This document shows, in pieces, positions 21,239 to 28,295 of a stretch of 31,738 bases of DNA. The notes under the pieces are model-generated. The model ran no database searches. It was not told where the DNA came from and worked only from the letters and a program-made list of their open reading frames with translations. The position numbers were made by a program, and so were the translations under genes. Source of the stretch: Candidatus Peregrinibacteria bacterium (lineage in GTDB: Bacteria > Patescibacteriota > Gracilibacteria > Peribacterales > Peribacteraceae); NCBI GenBank assembly GCA_016866815.1, contig VGKZ01000002.1, positions 1-31,738 on the forward strand, in the 5' to 3' direction. Every line of letters starts with the position of its first letter. Position 1 is the stretch's first letter.

Positions 21239-21430
21239 CTATTCGATAGGAATGATTCTGTTCGTCTGAACCGGGTTGTAGTCGCAGGTATCCGCCCACA
21301 ATCCCCTCTCTTCATCCTTCGCTTCGTCTTCGAACAGAAGGTACGCGTCCTTTCTCTCATAGGTATTCTTCCTGTCGACGAAGGAGAAGCCGCTGCGGAT
21401 CATCCATCCACTCACATCCATAGCAGCCAC
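21239..21430 (-). pseudogene. Staphylococcal-nuclease-like C-terminal remnant
   Basis: A 63-residue frame starting with GTG. The core reads GWMIRSGFSFVDRKNTYERKD, then YLLFEDEAKDEERGLWADTC. This resembles the end of SNase/thermonuclease domains: M-V-R-E-G-x-A, then E-x-x-A-K-x-x-x-R-G-L-W. The catalytic N-terminal half is missing, since a TGA lies in frame shortly upstream and no matching segment is seen before it. I treat it as a gene remnant; a small stand-alone protein is possible. Confidence 0.45.
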
Positions 21431-21579
21431 TCTACCAAGAACTGTGACCGGCTGTCATGGCATTTTTGGGTTGCGTCCGCTCATGTGCCTCTCCCATGCA
21501 CTGTCCGCCGGACAGATACCTGCGTGGAGATGGCAAAAAGAGGAGTGGCAGCAGAAACTTGCAGAGAGAAGTGAATGTT

Positions 21580-21906
21580 CTAGAGGCGCCTACCCAATTT
21601 CCGGAGCTCATATTTCGCCTTCTTTCTGTCTTGCTGCCGACCATCGTTGACTTTGTCTTCGTGACGCTCCCTCGCCGCTTCGTTTGCCTGCTCGTACGCA
21701 TTTTCGGGAACCTGATTCTGTGCATCCCCGGAAGGATTCTGCGCTGAAGCAGGAAGGTCGCTGTGGGGGTTGTTACCGAGGCCATAGAGCTCGTCAACGG
21801 CTGCCCTGAATCGCTGCCTCTGTTCCACTGTCCAGTCACCGGTCACCAGTGTGTCCGGGTGTGTGGGGGTTTCGCACTGCTGGTCGCTCTGTTCGGATTC
21901 GGGCAT
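21580..21906 (-). CDS. Hypothetical charged protein, second of a pair
   Basis: A 108-residue hydrophilic protein. A low-complexity middle rich in Asn, Ala, Gln and Ser (LPASAQNPSGDAQNQVPENA) leads to a basic helical C-terminus (EAARERHEDKVND, then QQDRKKAKYELRKLGRRL). It is probably partly disordered, and nucleic-acid or ribosome binding is conceivable from the charge. No family was recognised. It follows the gene at 21928 by 21 bases on the same strand. Confidence 0.45.
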   Translation of the reverse strand: MPESEQSDQQCETPTHPDTLVTGDWTVEQRQRFRAAVDELYGLGNNPHSDLPASAQNPSGDAQNQVPENAYEQANEAARERHEDKVNDGRQQDRKKAKYELRKLGRRL

Positions 21907-21927
21907 GGTACGGATAATCGAAAGATG

Positions 21928-22125
21928 CTATTGGAGTCGGTTCAGTGCGATACACGCCTTTTCATAGAATTCGGCGGACATTGTGTTCACCCTCTGCTGG
22001 AGCGCTTGCCACTCGTAACTATTCGGGTGGCGTTTTAGTGCGAGAATGCCTTCGTAGACGGCCTCGTCAGTCTCCTGTTCCAGAACCAATGATGGTGTCA
22101 TTTCTTCGCTTTTTTTTCTGCCCAT
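21928..22125 (-). CDS. Hypothetical small helical protein, first of a pair
   Basis: A 65-residue protein starting MGRKKSEEMTPSLVLEQ, with a helical C-terminus (YEWQALQQRVNTMSAEFYEK). No family was recognised. TAGGCT (22137-22132), a weak -10 match, lies six bases before the ATG. The purine-rich GAAGGAGGG nearby is too far upstream to act as its ribosome site. It is paired with the gene at 21580-21906. Confidence 0.5.
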   Translation of the reverse strand: MGRKKSEEMTPSLVLEQETDEAVYEGILALKRHPNSYEWQALQQRVNTMSAEFYEKACIALNRLQ

Positions 22126-22226
22126 AAGCGGAGCCTACATCCCTCCTTCGCAGTTGTGGAGACTATTTTTGTTACTTTTTATGAGAGTAGCCGTAGTACT
22201 GCGTCAGAGAGCTTGTTCCAACCAAT

Positions 22227-22331
22227 ATGTCCCGCGATACGCGAAACGTCGGCCTTGCCATCGGCATCTCCATGCTCCTTGTGGCCACAATTGCCGCCCT
22301 TCCCCAGATGGTCTGGGGCATCGGCTTTTGA
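22227..22331 (+). CDS. Possible 34-residue membrane peptide
   Basis: ATG 22227 opens a frame encoding MSRDTRNVGLAIGIS, then MLLVATIAALPQMVWGIGF and stop TGA. It has a charged N-terminus followed by one hydrophobic helix, a plausible small membrane protein. A perfect hairpin (CCCCAGA/TCTGGGG) lies inside the coding part near 22302-22318. No clear promoter or ribosome site was seen. It is the only protein-like frame in the 22126-22715 gap. Confidence 0.3.
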   Translation: MSRDTRNVGLAIGISMLLVATIAALPQMVWGIGF

Positions 22332-22638
22332 AGCCAAAAAGGAATGCATAACCATGTCTATTGCATATCTGGCCGCACGTTGTATCTTCACGGTAGTTGA
22401 TCCTTAACCTGTCCCGTTTGGCAATGCCTGCCAGAAGGACACTGCATCTCCCGCGCGATGGTCGCGTCCCCTTTTTGCCAGATACCGTGGCATCGGTTTC
22501 TAGAAAGGAGGGCTTCGATCCAGCCGGGTGGATACACGGGGTATCTCTTGCTCCCACAAGGAGCTTGCCCGTCCACCGAAAAAAGGAGGATATGCAGAAA
22601 ATTCCCTGCCATGAGGGAAAGGACAGGTTATCAACCAT
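22332..22638 (+). other. Gene-free stretch with strong hairpins, candidate structured RNA
   Basis: A nested hairpin at 22527-22577 pairs GGTGGA with TCCACC, CGGG with CCCG, and GCTCC with GGAGC around a CACAA loop. Others include TGCCA/TGGCA and TTCCCT/AGGGAA stems. The stretch ends in a hairpin with T-run on the + strand (22639-22666), so a + strand RNA of 200-400 nt is possible. I could not match it to a known RNA family. Confidence 0.35.
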
Positions 22639-22666
22639 GAGCAGTGTGTGGCCACTGCTCGCTTTT
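22639..22666 (+). terminator. Hairpin terminator
   Basis: GAGCAGTG-TGTGGC-CACTGCTC is an eight-pair stem followed by GCTTTT on the + strand, 50 bases past the 3' end of the convergent tyrS gene. It would end any transcript from the 22.2-22.6 kb stretch. Confidence 0.5.
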
Positions 22667-22715
22667 CAATTCACCATGTGACGGGGCACTTGGCGCCGGA
22701 TATGCATGAGTTTGA

Positions 22716-23855
22716 CTAAAGGATCTTCACAAACTTCCTCTTCCCGACTCTATAGACGCCTTTTTCCGCAAGAGCTTCGATCGATGCGACGTGCTCATCG
22801 TCCTTCTTGATGCCCCCCTGCTCGATCAGGCGGCGCGCTTCGGACTTCGAGGCGACAATCCCCTCCCCTACGAGTACGTCGATCAGCTTCTGCCCCTTCC
22901 TGACCTTCACTTCCTGAATATCCTCCGGAACGCCCCTATCTTTGAAGACTGCATTGAATTCCATTTCAGCCCCAGATGAAGCCGATTTCCCGTGGTACAG
23001 TGCAACGATCTCCGCAGCGAGTCGTGCTTTCGCATCACGCGGCTTTCCTTTCAGTATCTTCTTCACTTCATCCATCGGAACATCTGTGCAGCACTCAAAG
23101 TACACCGCCATGAGGTCGTCTTTTATGCTCATGACTTTGCCGAACATGTCATTCGGTTCGTCATCCAGGTAGATGCAGTTGTCGTAGGTCTTGCTCATCT
23201 TCCGCCCGTCGACTCCTTCGATGAGCTTCGTCGTCAGGACGAATTTGTCGCGCTTGCCGTACGCTTTCTGGAGTTTCCGTCCGCAGAGCATATTGAAGAG
23301 CTGGTCGTTTCCTCCTATTTCGCAGTCGACATCCAGTGCGACGGAGTCGTATCCCTGCATCAACGGGTAGAGAAACTCAGACGGGCTCAGGTCATCACCC
23401 TTTTTCATGCGCTCCTTGAACATGTCGCGTTGCAGCATCTGCTGCACGGTGAAGTTGTTGGCGATCTTCATGATGTCCTCTCCGCTGAGTTTGGAAAGCC
23501 ACTCGTCGTTGTAGCGAATGGTGATTTTGGAAAAATCCAGAATCTTCGATGCCTGCTCCCTGTAGGTTTCGAAGTTCTTCTTCACCTGCTCCTTCGTCAG
23601 TGGCTCCCGCATGGTATCCCGGCCTGTCGGGTCTCCGATCATCGCCGTGTAGCTGCCGATCAGGAAAATGACATCATGTCCTGCGTTCGCAAATGCCTGT
23701 AATTTTCGGAGAGGTACGGCATGGCCGACATGAAGGTGCGATCCCGTCGGGTCGATACCCAAATACACGCGCAGCTTCTTTCCCGATTTGAGCTTTTCTT
23801 CTGCCAGCTCCTTCGGGACAACTTGTTCTACGCCACGTGTCAGGAGGTCAGTCAT
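22716..23855 (-). CDS. tyrS: Tyrosyl-tRNA synthetase
   Basis: A 379-residue class I aminoacyl-tRNA synthetase that charges tRNA-Tyr. The HIGH-type motif is HVGH (42-45) in DPTGSHLHVGHAVPLRK. The KMSKS motif is KMSK (219-222) in GVDGRKMSKTYDN. An S4 RNA-binding domain closes the protein (about 313-379, GEGIVASKSEARRLIEQGGIK). This is the TyrZ-like arrangement with a direct S4 tail. The frame is open to 23915. I use the second of two adjacent ATGs (23855), seven bases after TACACT (23868-23863). No T-box-like leader is present; a palindrome-rich repeat begins just upstream. Confidence 0.95.
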   Translation of the reverse strand: MTDLLTRGVEQVVPKELAEEKLKSGKKLRVYLGIDPTGSHLHVGHAVPLRKLQAFANAGHDVIFLIGSYTAMIGDPTGRDTMREPLTKEQVKKNFETYREQASKILDFSKITIRYNDEWLSKLSGEDIMKIANNFTVQQMLQRDMFKERMKKGDDLSPSEFLYPLMQGYDSVALDVDCEIGGNDQLFNMLCGRKLQKAYGKRDKFVLTTKLIEGVDGRKMSKTYDNCIYLDDEPNDMFGKVMSIKDDLMAVYFECCTDVPMDEVKKILKGKPRDAKARLAAEIVALYHGKSASSGAEMEFNAVFKDRGVPEDIQEVKVRKGQKLIDVLVGEGIVASKSEARRLIEQGGIKKDDEHVASIEALAEKGVYRVGKRKFVKIL

Positions 23856-23885
23856 CATTGTTAGTGTAGCAAGATTTCTCCTAAT

Positions 23886-24325
23886 TCTCACTTTCTTTTG
23901 TCTACGCGATAGCAAAAGCGCTGTATGTCATAGCGATCGTAGACGAACTATGATGACATCTGGTGCCATTTCGTACTTTCTTTTGCTGCCACCAAAAGAA
24001 AGTACGCAAAGAAAACGACCCGGCTACGCCGGGTACCCCGCGCAAAATGGCCCCCTCCGCCCCCCGCGCCACATTTTGCGGAAGAAGCGAGGCTCCCTCC
24101 CATTCTCATTTCATGTTGTGCATCCGGGGAAGGTTCCGCCGCCACGGGGGGTGAAGGGGAAGGCCCTGTTCTCGTGCCGACGAAACGGCTCCGAATCCCT
24201 GCCTGCCGGCAGGCAGGCCTGGAGGAGCCGGTGAGGAGGCCCAGGGCCGGGTGGAGTGGGAGTTGGCGGCGGGTGCGCTTTTCTTTGTCATCTTTCTTTT
24301 GTCGCGTAGACAAAAGAAAGTGAGA
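23886..24325. repeat. Palindrome-rich repeat island with 24-bp terminal inverted repeats
   Basis: The ends, 23886-23909 and 24302-24325, are perfect inverted copies containing CTCACTTTCTTTTGTCTACG. Inside, CGTACTTTCTTTTG pairs with CAAAAGAAAGTACG (about 23971-24005). CTTTCTTTTGTC pairs with GACAAAAGAAAG at the right end. CCCGG pairs with CCGGG near 24020. CGCAAAATG pairs with CATTTTGCG (24042-24079). The 20-bp palindrome at 24198 is also inside. No coding frame is convincing and no target-site duplication is obvious. It looks like a non-coding mobile element or nested repeats. Confidence 0.7.
24198..24217. repeat. Perfect 20-bp palindrome (CCTGCC type)
   Basis: CCTGCCTGCC is followed directly by its reverse complement GGCAGGCAGG. 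It is the intact version of the element at 2284-2300 and nests inside the larger repeat island. Confidence 0.8.
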
Positions 24326-24342
24326 GCATTCACAATGCTTCG

Positions 24343-25275
24343 GTGGAACTTACAGCAGATACCTCATCGCGCTTAGATGCCTTTCTGGCTTCCAAAACCA
24401 GTCTGAGTCGCTCGCGTGTCCGGAGAGCAATCGATCTAGAGCTGGTCACCGTCAACGGAAGCGTGGAGCTGAAGCCGGCGAAGAAGGTGAAGAAGGGTGA
24501 CATTGTGGAGATCGATGTAGATTCCCTTCCGGTTGAAGGCGCGCAGATTTCCCCGGTCAATCTGTCATTGGAGGTTCTGTATGAAGATGCTGCATGTATG
24601 GTGATCTGCAAACCTTCGGGTGTGTCAGTGCACCCCGGTGCAGGCATGCCGCCCGATGAAGTAACCGTTCTGCATGGCATCGCGTGGCTGATGAAGGAAC
24701 GATCACTCCCCTTTTCGACAGAGACTTCCCTGGTGCATCGCTTGGATAAAGATACGACGGGATGCCTTCTCGTAGCGAAGACCGCAGCCGCACATACCGC
24801 TCTGCAAAGCCAATTTGCCGACCGCACGGTACAGAAGTCCTATCTCGCACTGGTCAGTGGCGTTCCGGACCCTCCGAAAGCTGTCATCGACGCACCGATC
24901 GGGAGAAACCTCACGGAGAGGACGAAGATGTCCGTTCTCAAGACGACTGTGAGCCGCGAGGCGAAGACGTCATACGAGGTACTGGATCAGAGTGCGGAGT
25001 GCGCACTCGTTCGCTGTGATCTGCATACGGGACGCACCCACCAGATTCGCGTGCACATGGCTTTCATCGGTCAGCCCGTTCTCGGCGACGCAACATACGG
25101 TTCCTCTGAGAGCTCTTCTGTGGCTAGGAAATTGGGTGTGGAGACTCTGCTTCTCCATGCATGGAGATTGACGTTTGTTTCTCCGGATACCGGAAAACAT
25201 ATCAGTGTGCAGTGCACTGTGCCTGCATCATGGGCGAAAACACTTTCGGAGGCGGGAATATCTGAGCCCCAGTAA
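24343..25275 (+). CDS. RluA/RluD-family 23S rRNA or tRNA pseudouridine synthase
   Basis: A 310-residue enzyme converting uridine to pseudouridine in structured RNA. An N-terminal S4 domain (about 8-60, SRLDAFLASKTSLSRSRVRRAI) is followed by the RluA catalytic domain, with HRLDKDTTG at 132-140 and catalytic Asp135. LHTGRTHQIRVHMAFIGQPVLGD follows in the second conserved block. The combination of S4 and RluA points to RluD or RluC, but the target uridines cannot be read from sequence. The start is GTG at 24343; CACAAT lies six bases before it. It begins 17 bases after the repeat island and converges with the FecR-like gene across three bases. Confidence 0.92.
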   Translation: MELTADTSSRLDAFLASKTSLSRSRVRRAIDLELVTVNGSVELKPAKKVKKGDIVEIDVDSLPVEGAQISPVNLSLEVLYEDAACMVICKPSGVSVHPGAGMPPDEVTVLHGIAWLMKERSLPFSTETSLVHRLDKDTTGCLLVAKTAAAHTALQSQFADRTVQKSYLALVSGVPDPPKAVIDAPIGRNLTERTKMSVLKTTVSREAKTSYEVLDQSAECALVRCDLHTGRTHQIRVHMAFIGQPVLGDATYGSSESSSVARKLGVETLLLHAWRLTFVSPDTGKHISVQCTVPASWAKTLSEAGISEPQ

Positions 25276-25278
25276 GGC

Positions 25279-27006
25279 TCATCGCGGCGTGAACTGTACG
25301 GTGTACGTCACCGTATCCAGAATTTTGTTCTCCGCGTCCCGTGCGACAATGCGGTAGACGTTGCGTCCGCGCTTCAGCGTGAAGAGATCCGTGCTTGCGA
25401 TGTAGTTGAAGAACGTTTTTCCTGCGGTGTAGAGCTGCAACTTATAGCCGTTCACCCACACACTTGCGGTTCTCTCCGGGACAATTCCTTCAATGAGGAA
25501 ATCGTTGATATCCGTCGTGTACTCCGTTCCCGGAGCGGGTGCGGTCACACGTACGCTTCCCGGCATGGTCGGTGCATTATCGGGTAGCTTCGATTCTTCG
25601 GCTGTCCGGGGAGGTGCTGGTCGTGCGGTGCCTCCGGAGGAGTCCGCTGCGGGGTCCGTCACCACGCCCTCCTCTCCTTCGCCGAGAATGACGGTGAGTT
25701 CCACGGGGTCGCTTCTATAGCCGCCCTTGTTGATCGCAACGACGCTGAAAACGTTGATACCGGGCTTGAAGTTGTCGAAGGCGGTGTTCGCCAGGTAGCT
25801 CCAGTCCGCGTCGCCCGGCTTGAAGAGCTGGAGGCGGTAATCATTGACCATGATACCGACGGCGTCCGCCGGCGCCCTGCCTTCGATCTTGATCTCCTGG
25901 CTCGATGTGCGGAAGGTCTGTCCCGACTTAGCCGGACCCTCGATAGTCGGAGGCTTTGGCGGTGTGCGGTCTCGCTTCACGTTTCTCACCGCCTGTGAAA
26001 CCACGACACCGTTGCTGTCGACTGCTTCTATGGTAATGGTAATTGCATCTTCGTCCGGCAGTGTGAGTTCCTGCGCAAACGTATGCTCGCTTGCATTCAG
26101 CGTTGCGAGGTATCCGTTGATGCGGACATTCTCCACGCCCTCTCCGTACGTGCCGCTGACATCGATGGTCGCTCCCCGTGCCTCAAATCCATCCTTGGGT
26201 GAGACGACGGTCAGGACCGCAGTGCTCGGTCTGTCGCCTGCGGGAGCTTCCGGATTCTTCGTGGCAGTTGAACCTGCGAATGCTGCCCGGCTTTCGCTGA
26301 TGAACGGTGGTTCAAGCAGATCCGGCGTGATGGGGTTCCGGAATGCGTACATGTCTGCCGCTGATTCTCTGCCTTCGGGGACAGAGAAAACCTGGCCCTC
26401 GCCGATGACTATGGGATCGGAGGAGCCTGCGACGGTGACGGAGAGACCCGGACCGTCAGCAGCATAGACGAGAACGGACCTGCGTCCGATGACCACTTCC
26501 GCGTGCGAGGGAATCTCAATGCTGAGGATGGGAGTCTCTACCGTGCGCACAATCGATCCAGAGTAGGAAGCGAGCGGAGGGGTCGCCATCCAGAGGTTCC
26601 CTTCCTCCAGCGTCAGCGCGACGAGGGACTTTTCGCTCCCCCGCATGCTCTTGCGTACGGTCAGCTCCGTTTTCTCATCCAGTCGCACAAAACCACCGTC
26701 GAAGAGTGTCAGGGATGCGTAATTCCTCGGTGTCGTGACGACCGCGTCCCCCGGGTAGACCTTCATACCGTTCTCGGCGCGTTTGAAGCCACCGTCGTCG
26801 ACGGAAACGTTGACGAGACCGTTGGGTTCAACGTGGAGAATTGCGGCGGAGAGCTGCTGCGTATTGCCGACACCGAACCATTGGAGAATCTTGAACGCCA
26901 CAATCACCAGTACGATGCCGAGCAGGACCAGGCTGACGAGCCTGCGCGACGCAGGTCTCTGCGGCGTGACAGGATAGGGTCTCCGGCGGTGCCTCTGCAT
27001 CAGCAT
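25279..27006 (-). CDS. Membrane-anchored FecR-domain protein with Ig-like repeats
   Basis: A 575-residue envelope protein. A basic N-terminus (MQRHRRRPYPVTPQRPASRR) precedes one membrane segment (about 22-43), leaving the rest outside. Residues 80-205 resemble a FecR domain (VYPGDAVVTTPRNYASLTLFDGGFVRLDEKTEL). Three Ig-like beta-sandwich modules follow (about 260-345, 355-445 and 485-575). Each carries a related segment: VRINGYLATLN, IMVNDYRLQLF and VWVNGYKLQLY. A Pro/Ser-rich linker lies near 448-482. Such proteins are usually structural or adhesive; signalling of the Fec type is not supported, as no sigma factor is near. TAGTAT (27020-27015) lies eight bases before the ATG. Confidence 0.75.
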   Translation of the reverse strand: MLMQRHRRRPYPVTPQRPASRRLVSLVLLGIVLVIVAFKILQWFGVGNTQQLSAAILHVEPNGLVNVSVDDGGFKRAENGMKVYPGDAVVTTPRNYASLTLFDGGFVRLDEKTELTVRKSMRGSEKSLVALTLEEGNLWMATPPLASYSGSIVRTVETPILSIEIPSHAEVVIGRRSVLVYAADGPGLSVTVAGSSDPIVIGEGQVFSVPEGRESAADMYAFRNPITPDLLEPPFISESRAAFAGSTATKNPEAPAGDRPSTAVLTVVSPKDGFEARGATIDVSGTYGEGVENVRINGYLATLNASEHTFAQELTLPDEDAITITIEAVDSNGVVVSQAVRNVKRDRTPPKPPTIEGPAKSGQTFRTSSQEIKIEGRAPADAVGIMVNDYRLQLFKPGDADWSYLANTAFDNFKPGINVFSVVAINKGGYRSDPVELTVILGEGEEGVVTDPAADSSGGTARPAPPRTAEESKLPDNAPTMPGSVRVTAPAPGTEYTTDINDFLIEGIVPERTASVWVNGYKLQLYTAGKTFFNYIASTDLFTLKRGRNVYRIVARDAENKILDTVTYTVQFTPR

Positions 27007-27073
27007 GGCAGGTAATACTATGCCAAGACAGCGTCGCTATGCAACGTCGACTGTGTACCGGGTATCCCGGGTC

Positions 27074-28201
27074 TCACATCGTCACGCGCTCCACTTCCAG
27101 GAGTGTCGTCTTTCTGGCTTCTATCAGCTCTTTTCCCCAGTCACCCATTGTCTTGAAGCCCTCCTTCTTCGCCTGTGTGGAGATGACATCTGCGGTTTCG
27201 TTCTGGAGGATGAGCTTCTTGATTTCCGGTGAGATCATGAGGAGTTCCGGCAGGGACATGCGGCCGCCGTAACTGGCGTTGTCCGCCGGGTCGCACTTGG
27301 CGTCCTTGGCAGCGCATGCAGGAGTCAGTGTGCGGACGAGTCGCTGCGCGAGGACTGCACGAATGGCAGGCGCGAACGTATACGGGCTCACACCCATCGA
27401 GAGGAGACGGGGAATGGCTTCAACGGCAGAGTTCGTATGCAGTGTACTGAGCACCATGTGGCCCGTGAGCGACGCATCGATGGCGGTCTGTGCCGTTTCG
27501 TAGTCGCGGATCTCACCGACGAGGATGACGTTCGGGTCGTGGCGGAGTACGGAGCGCAGTCCCGAGGCGAACGTGTAGTCGTGATCAGGGTCGATCTGGC
27601 TCTGCACCACACCGGCGAGCTCGTATTCCACTGGGTTTTCCAGTGTGATGATGTGTCGCTGACGTCCGACGATGGTATTGAGGAGGGCGTAGAGCGTCGT
27701 CGTCTTTCCCGATCCTGTTGGACCCGTGATGAGAAAGAGTCCGTTCGGCATCGCCACGATATCCTTCAGCTTTGCTTCGATATCCTTGGGGAAGCCCAGT
27801 TGCTCAAGCGGAGCAATACCACGCTCCGGATCGAGAAGACGCAGCGTGTACGTTTCCCCGAAGCGTGACGGGATGGTAGCGACGCGAACGTTGACGATTT
27901 TCAATCCCTTACCGGTAGCATCCGCTTTCGCGGTGAACGTGTACTGTCCGTCCTGCGGAATATTTGTCACGTTGAGCTTCAGCTTGGAGACGAATTTAAT
28001 CTGCCGGGCGAAGTCATCGTAGGTTTTATGATCGATTCTCGAGATTTCGACGAGAACACCATGCAGACGTACCTCGAGCCGGACATTGCCCTTTTCCGGT
28101 GAAACGTGGATGTCGGAAATACCCTGTGCTGTGCAGTATTGCTGCAGCGCATCCTGCAGTTTCGGGCCGTCCAGAGTGTTCCAGTTGATTCCGGTTTCCA
28201 T
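27074..28201 (-). CDS. Short GspE/PilB-type secretion ATPase
   Basis: A 375-residue ATPase of the type II secretion / type IV pilus assembly family. Walker A is GPTGSGKTT (160-168), the Asp box is TLENPVEYEL (186-195), Walker B is VILVGEIRD (225-233) and the His box is GHMVLSTLHTNS (247-258). It lacks the first N-terminal domain of full PilB, and the usual four-Cys zinc module is reduced to two Cys (CAAKDAKC near 312-319). The length is close to PilT, but VEYELAGVVQSQI and the overall pattern favour GspE/PilB. The frame is open to 28297. I use ATG 28201 because TATAAT (28213-28208) lies six bases before it. No pilin, PilC or PilM gene is in the window. Confidence 0.88.
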   Translation of the reverse strand: METGINWNTLDGPKLQDALQQYCTAQGISDIHVSPEKGNVRLEVRLHGVLVEISRIDHKTYDDFARQIKFVSKLKLNVTNIPQDGQYTFTAKADATGKGLKIVNVRVATIPSRFGETYTLRLLDPERGIAPLEQLGFPKDIEAKLKDIVAMPNGLFLITGPTGSGKTTTLYALLNTIVGRQRHIITLENPVEYELAGVVQSQIDPDHDYTFASGLRSVLRHDPNVILVGEIRDYETAQTAIDASLTGHMVLSTLHTNSAVEAIPRLLSMGVSPYTFAPAIRAVLAQRLVRTLTPACAAKDAKCDPADNASYGGRMSLPELLMISPEIKKLILQNETADVISTQAKKEGFKTMGDWGKELIEARKTTLLEVERVTM

Positions 28202-28207
28202 CTCATG

Positions 28208-28213
28208 ATTATA
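28208..28213 (-). promoter_or_regulatory. -10 box of the PilB-like gene, probably leaderless
   Basis: A consensus TATAAT on the minus strand ends six bases before the ATG at 28201. It falls inside the longer open frame, which supports the shorter start. Confidence 0.6.
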
Positions 28214-28295
28214 GCATAAAACAGCGATTTGTTCTATCGGATATTTGTAGAAATGGCAGGGGTTTACGAGGCCTCCGTTATCATCATGCTCCCTC

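Noticed and set aside
22504..22526. AAAGGAGG followed by GATCCAGCC, resembling the complement of the 16S rRNA 3' end
   Set aside because: The bases between and after do not match rRNA; similarity is limited to two short strings.
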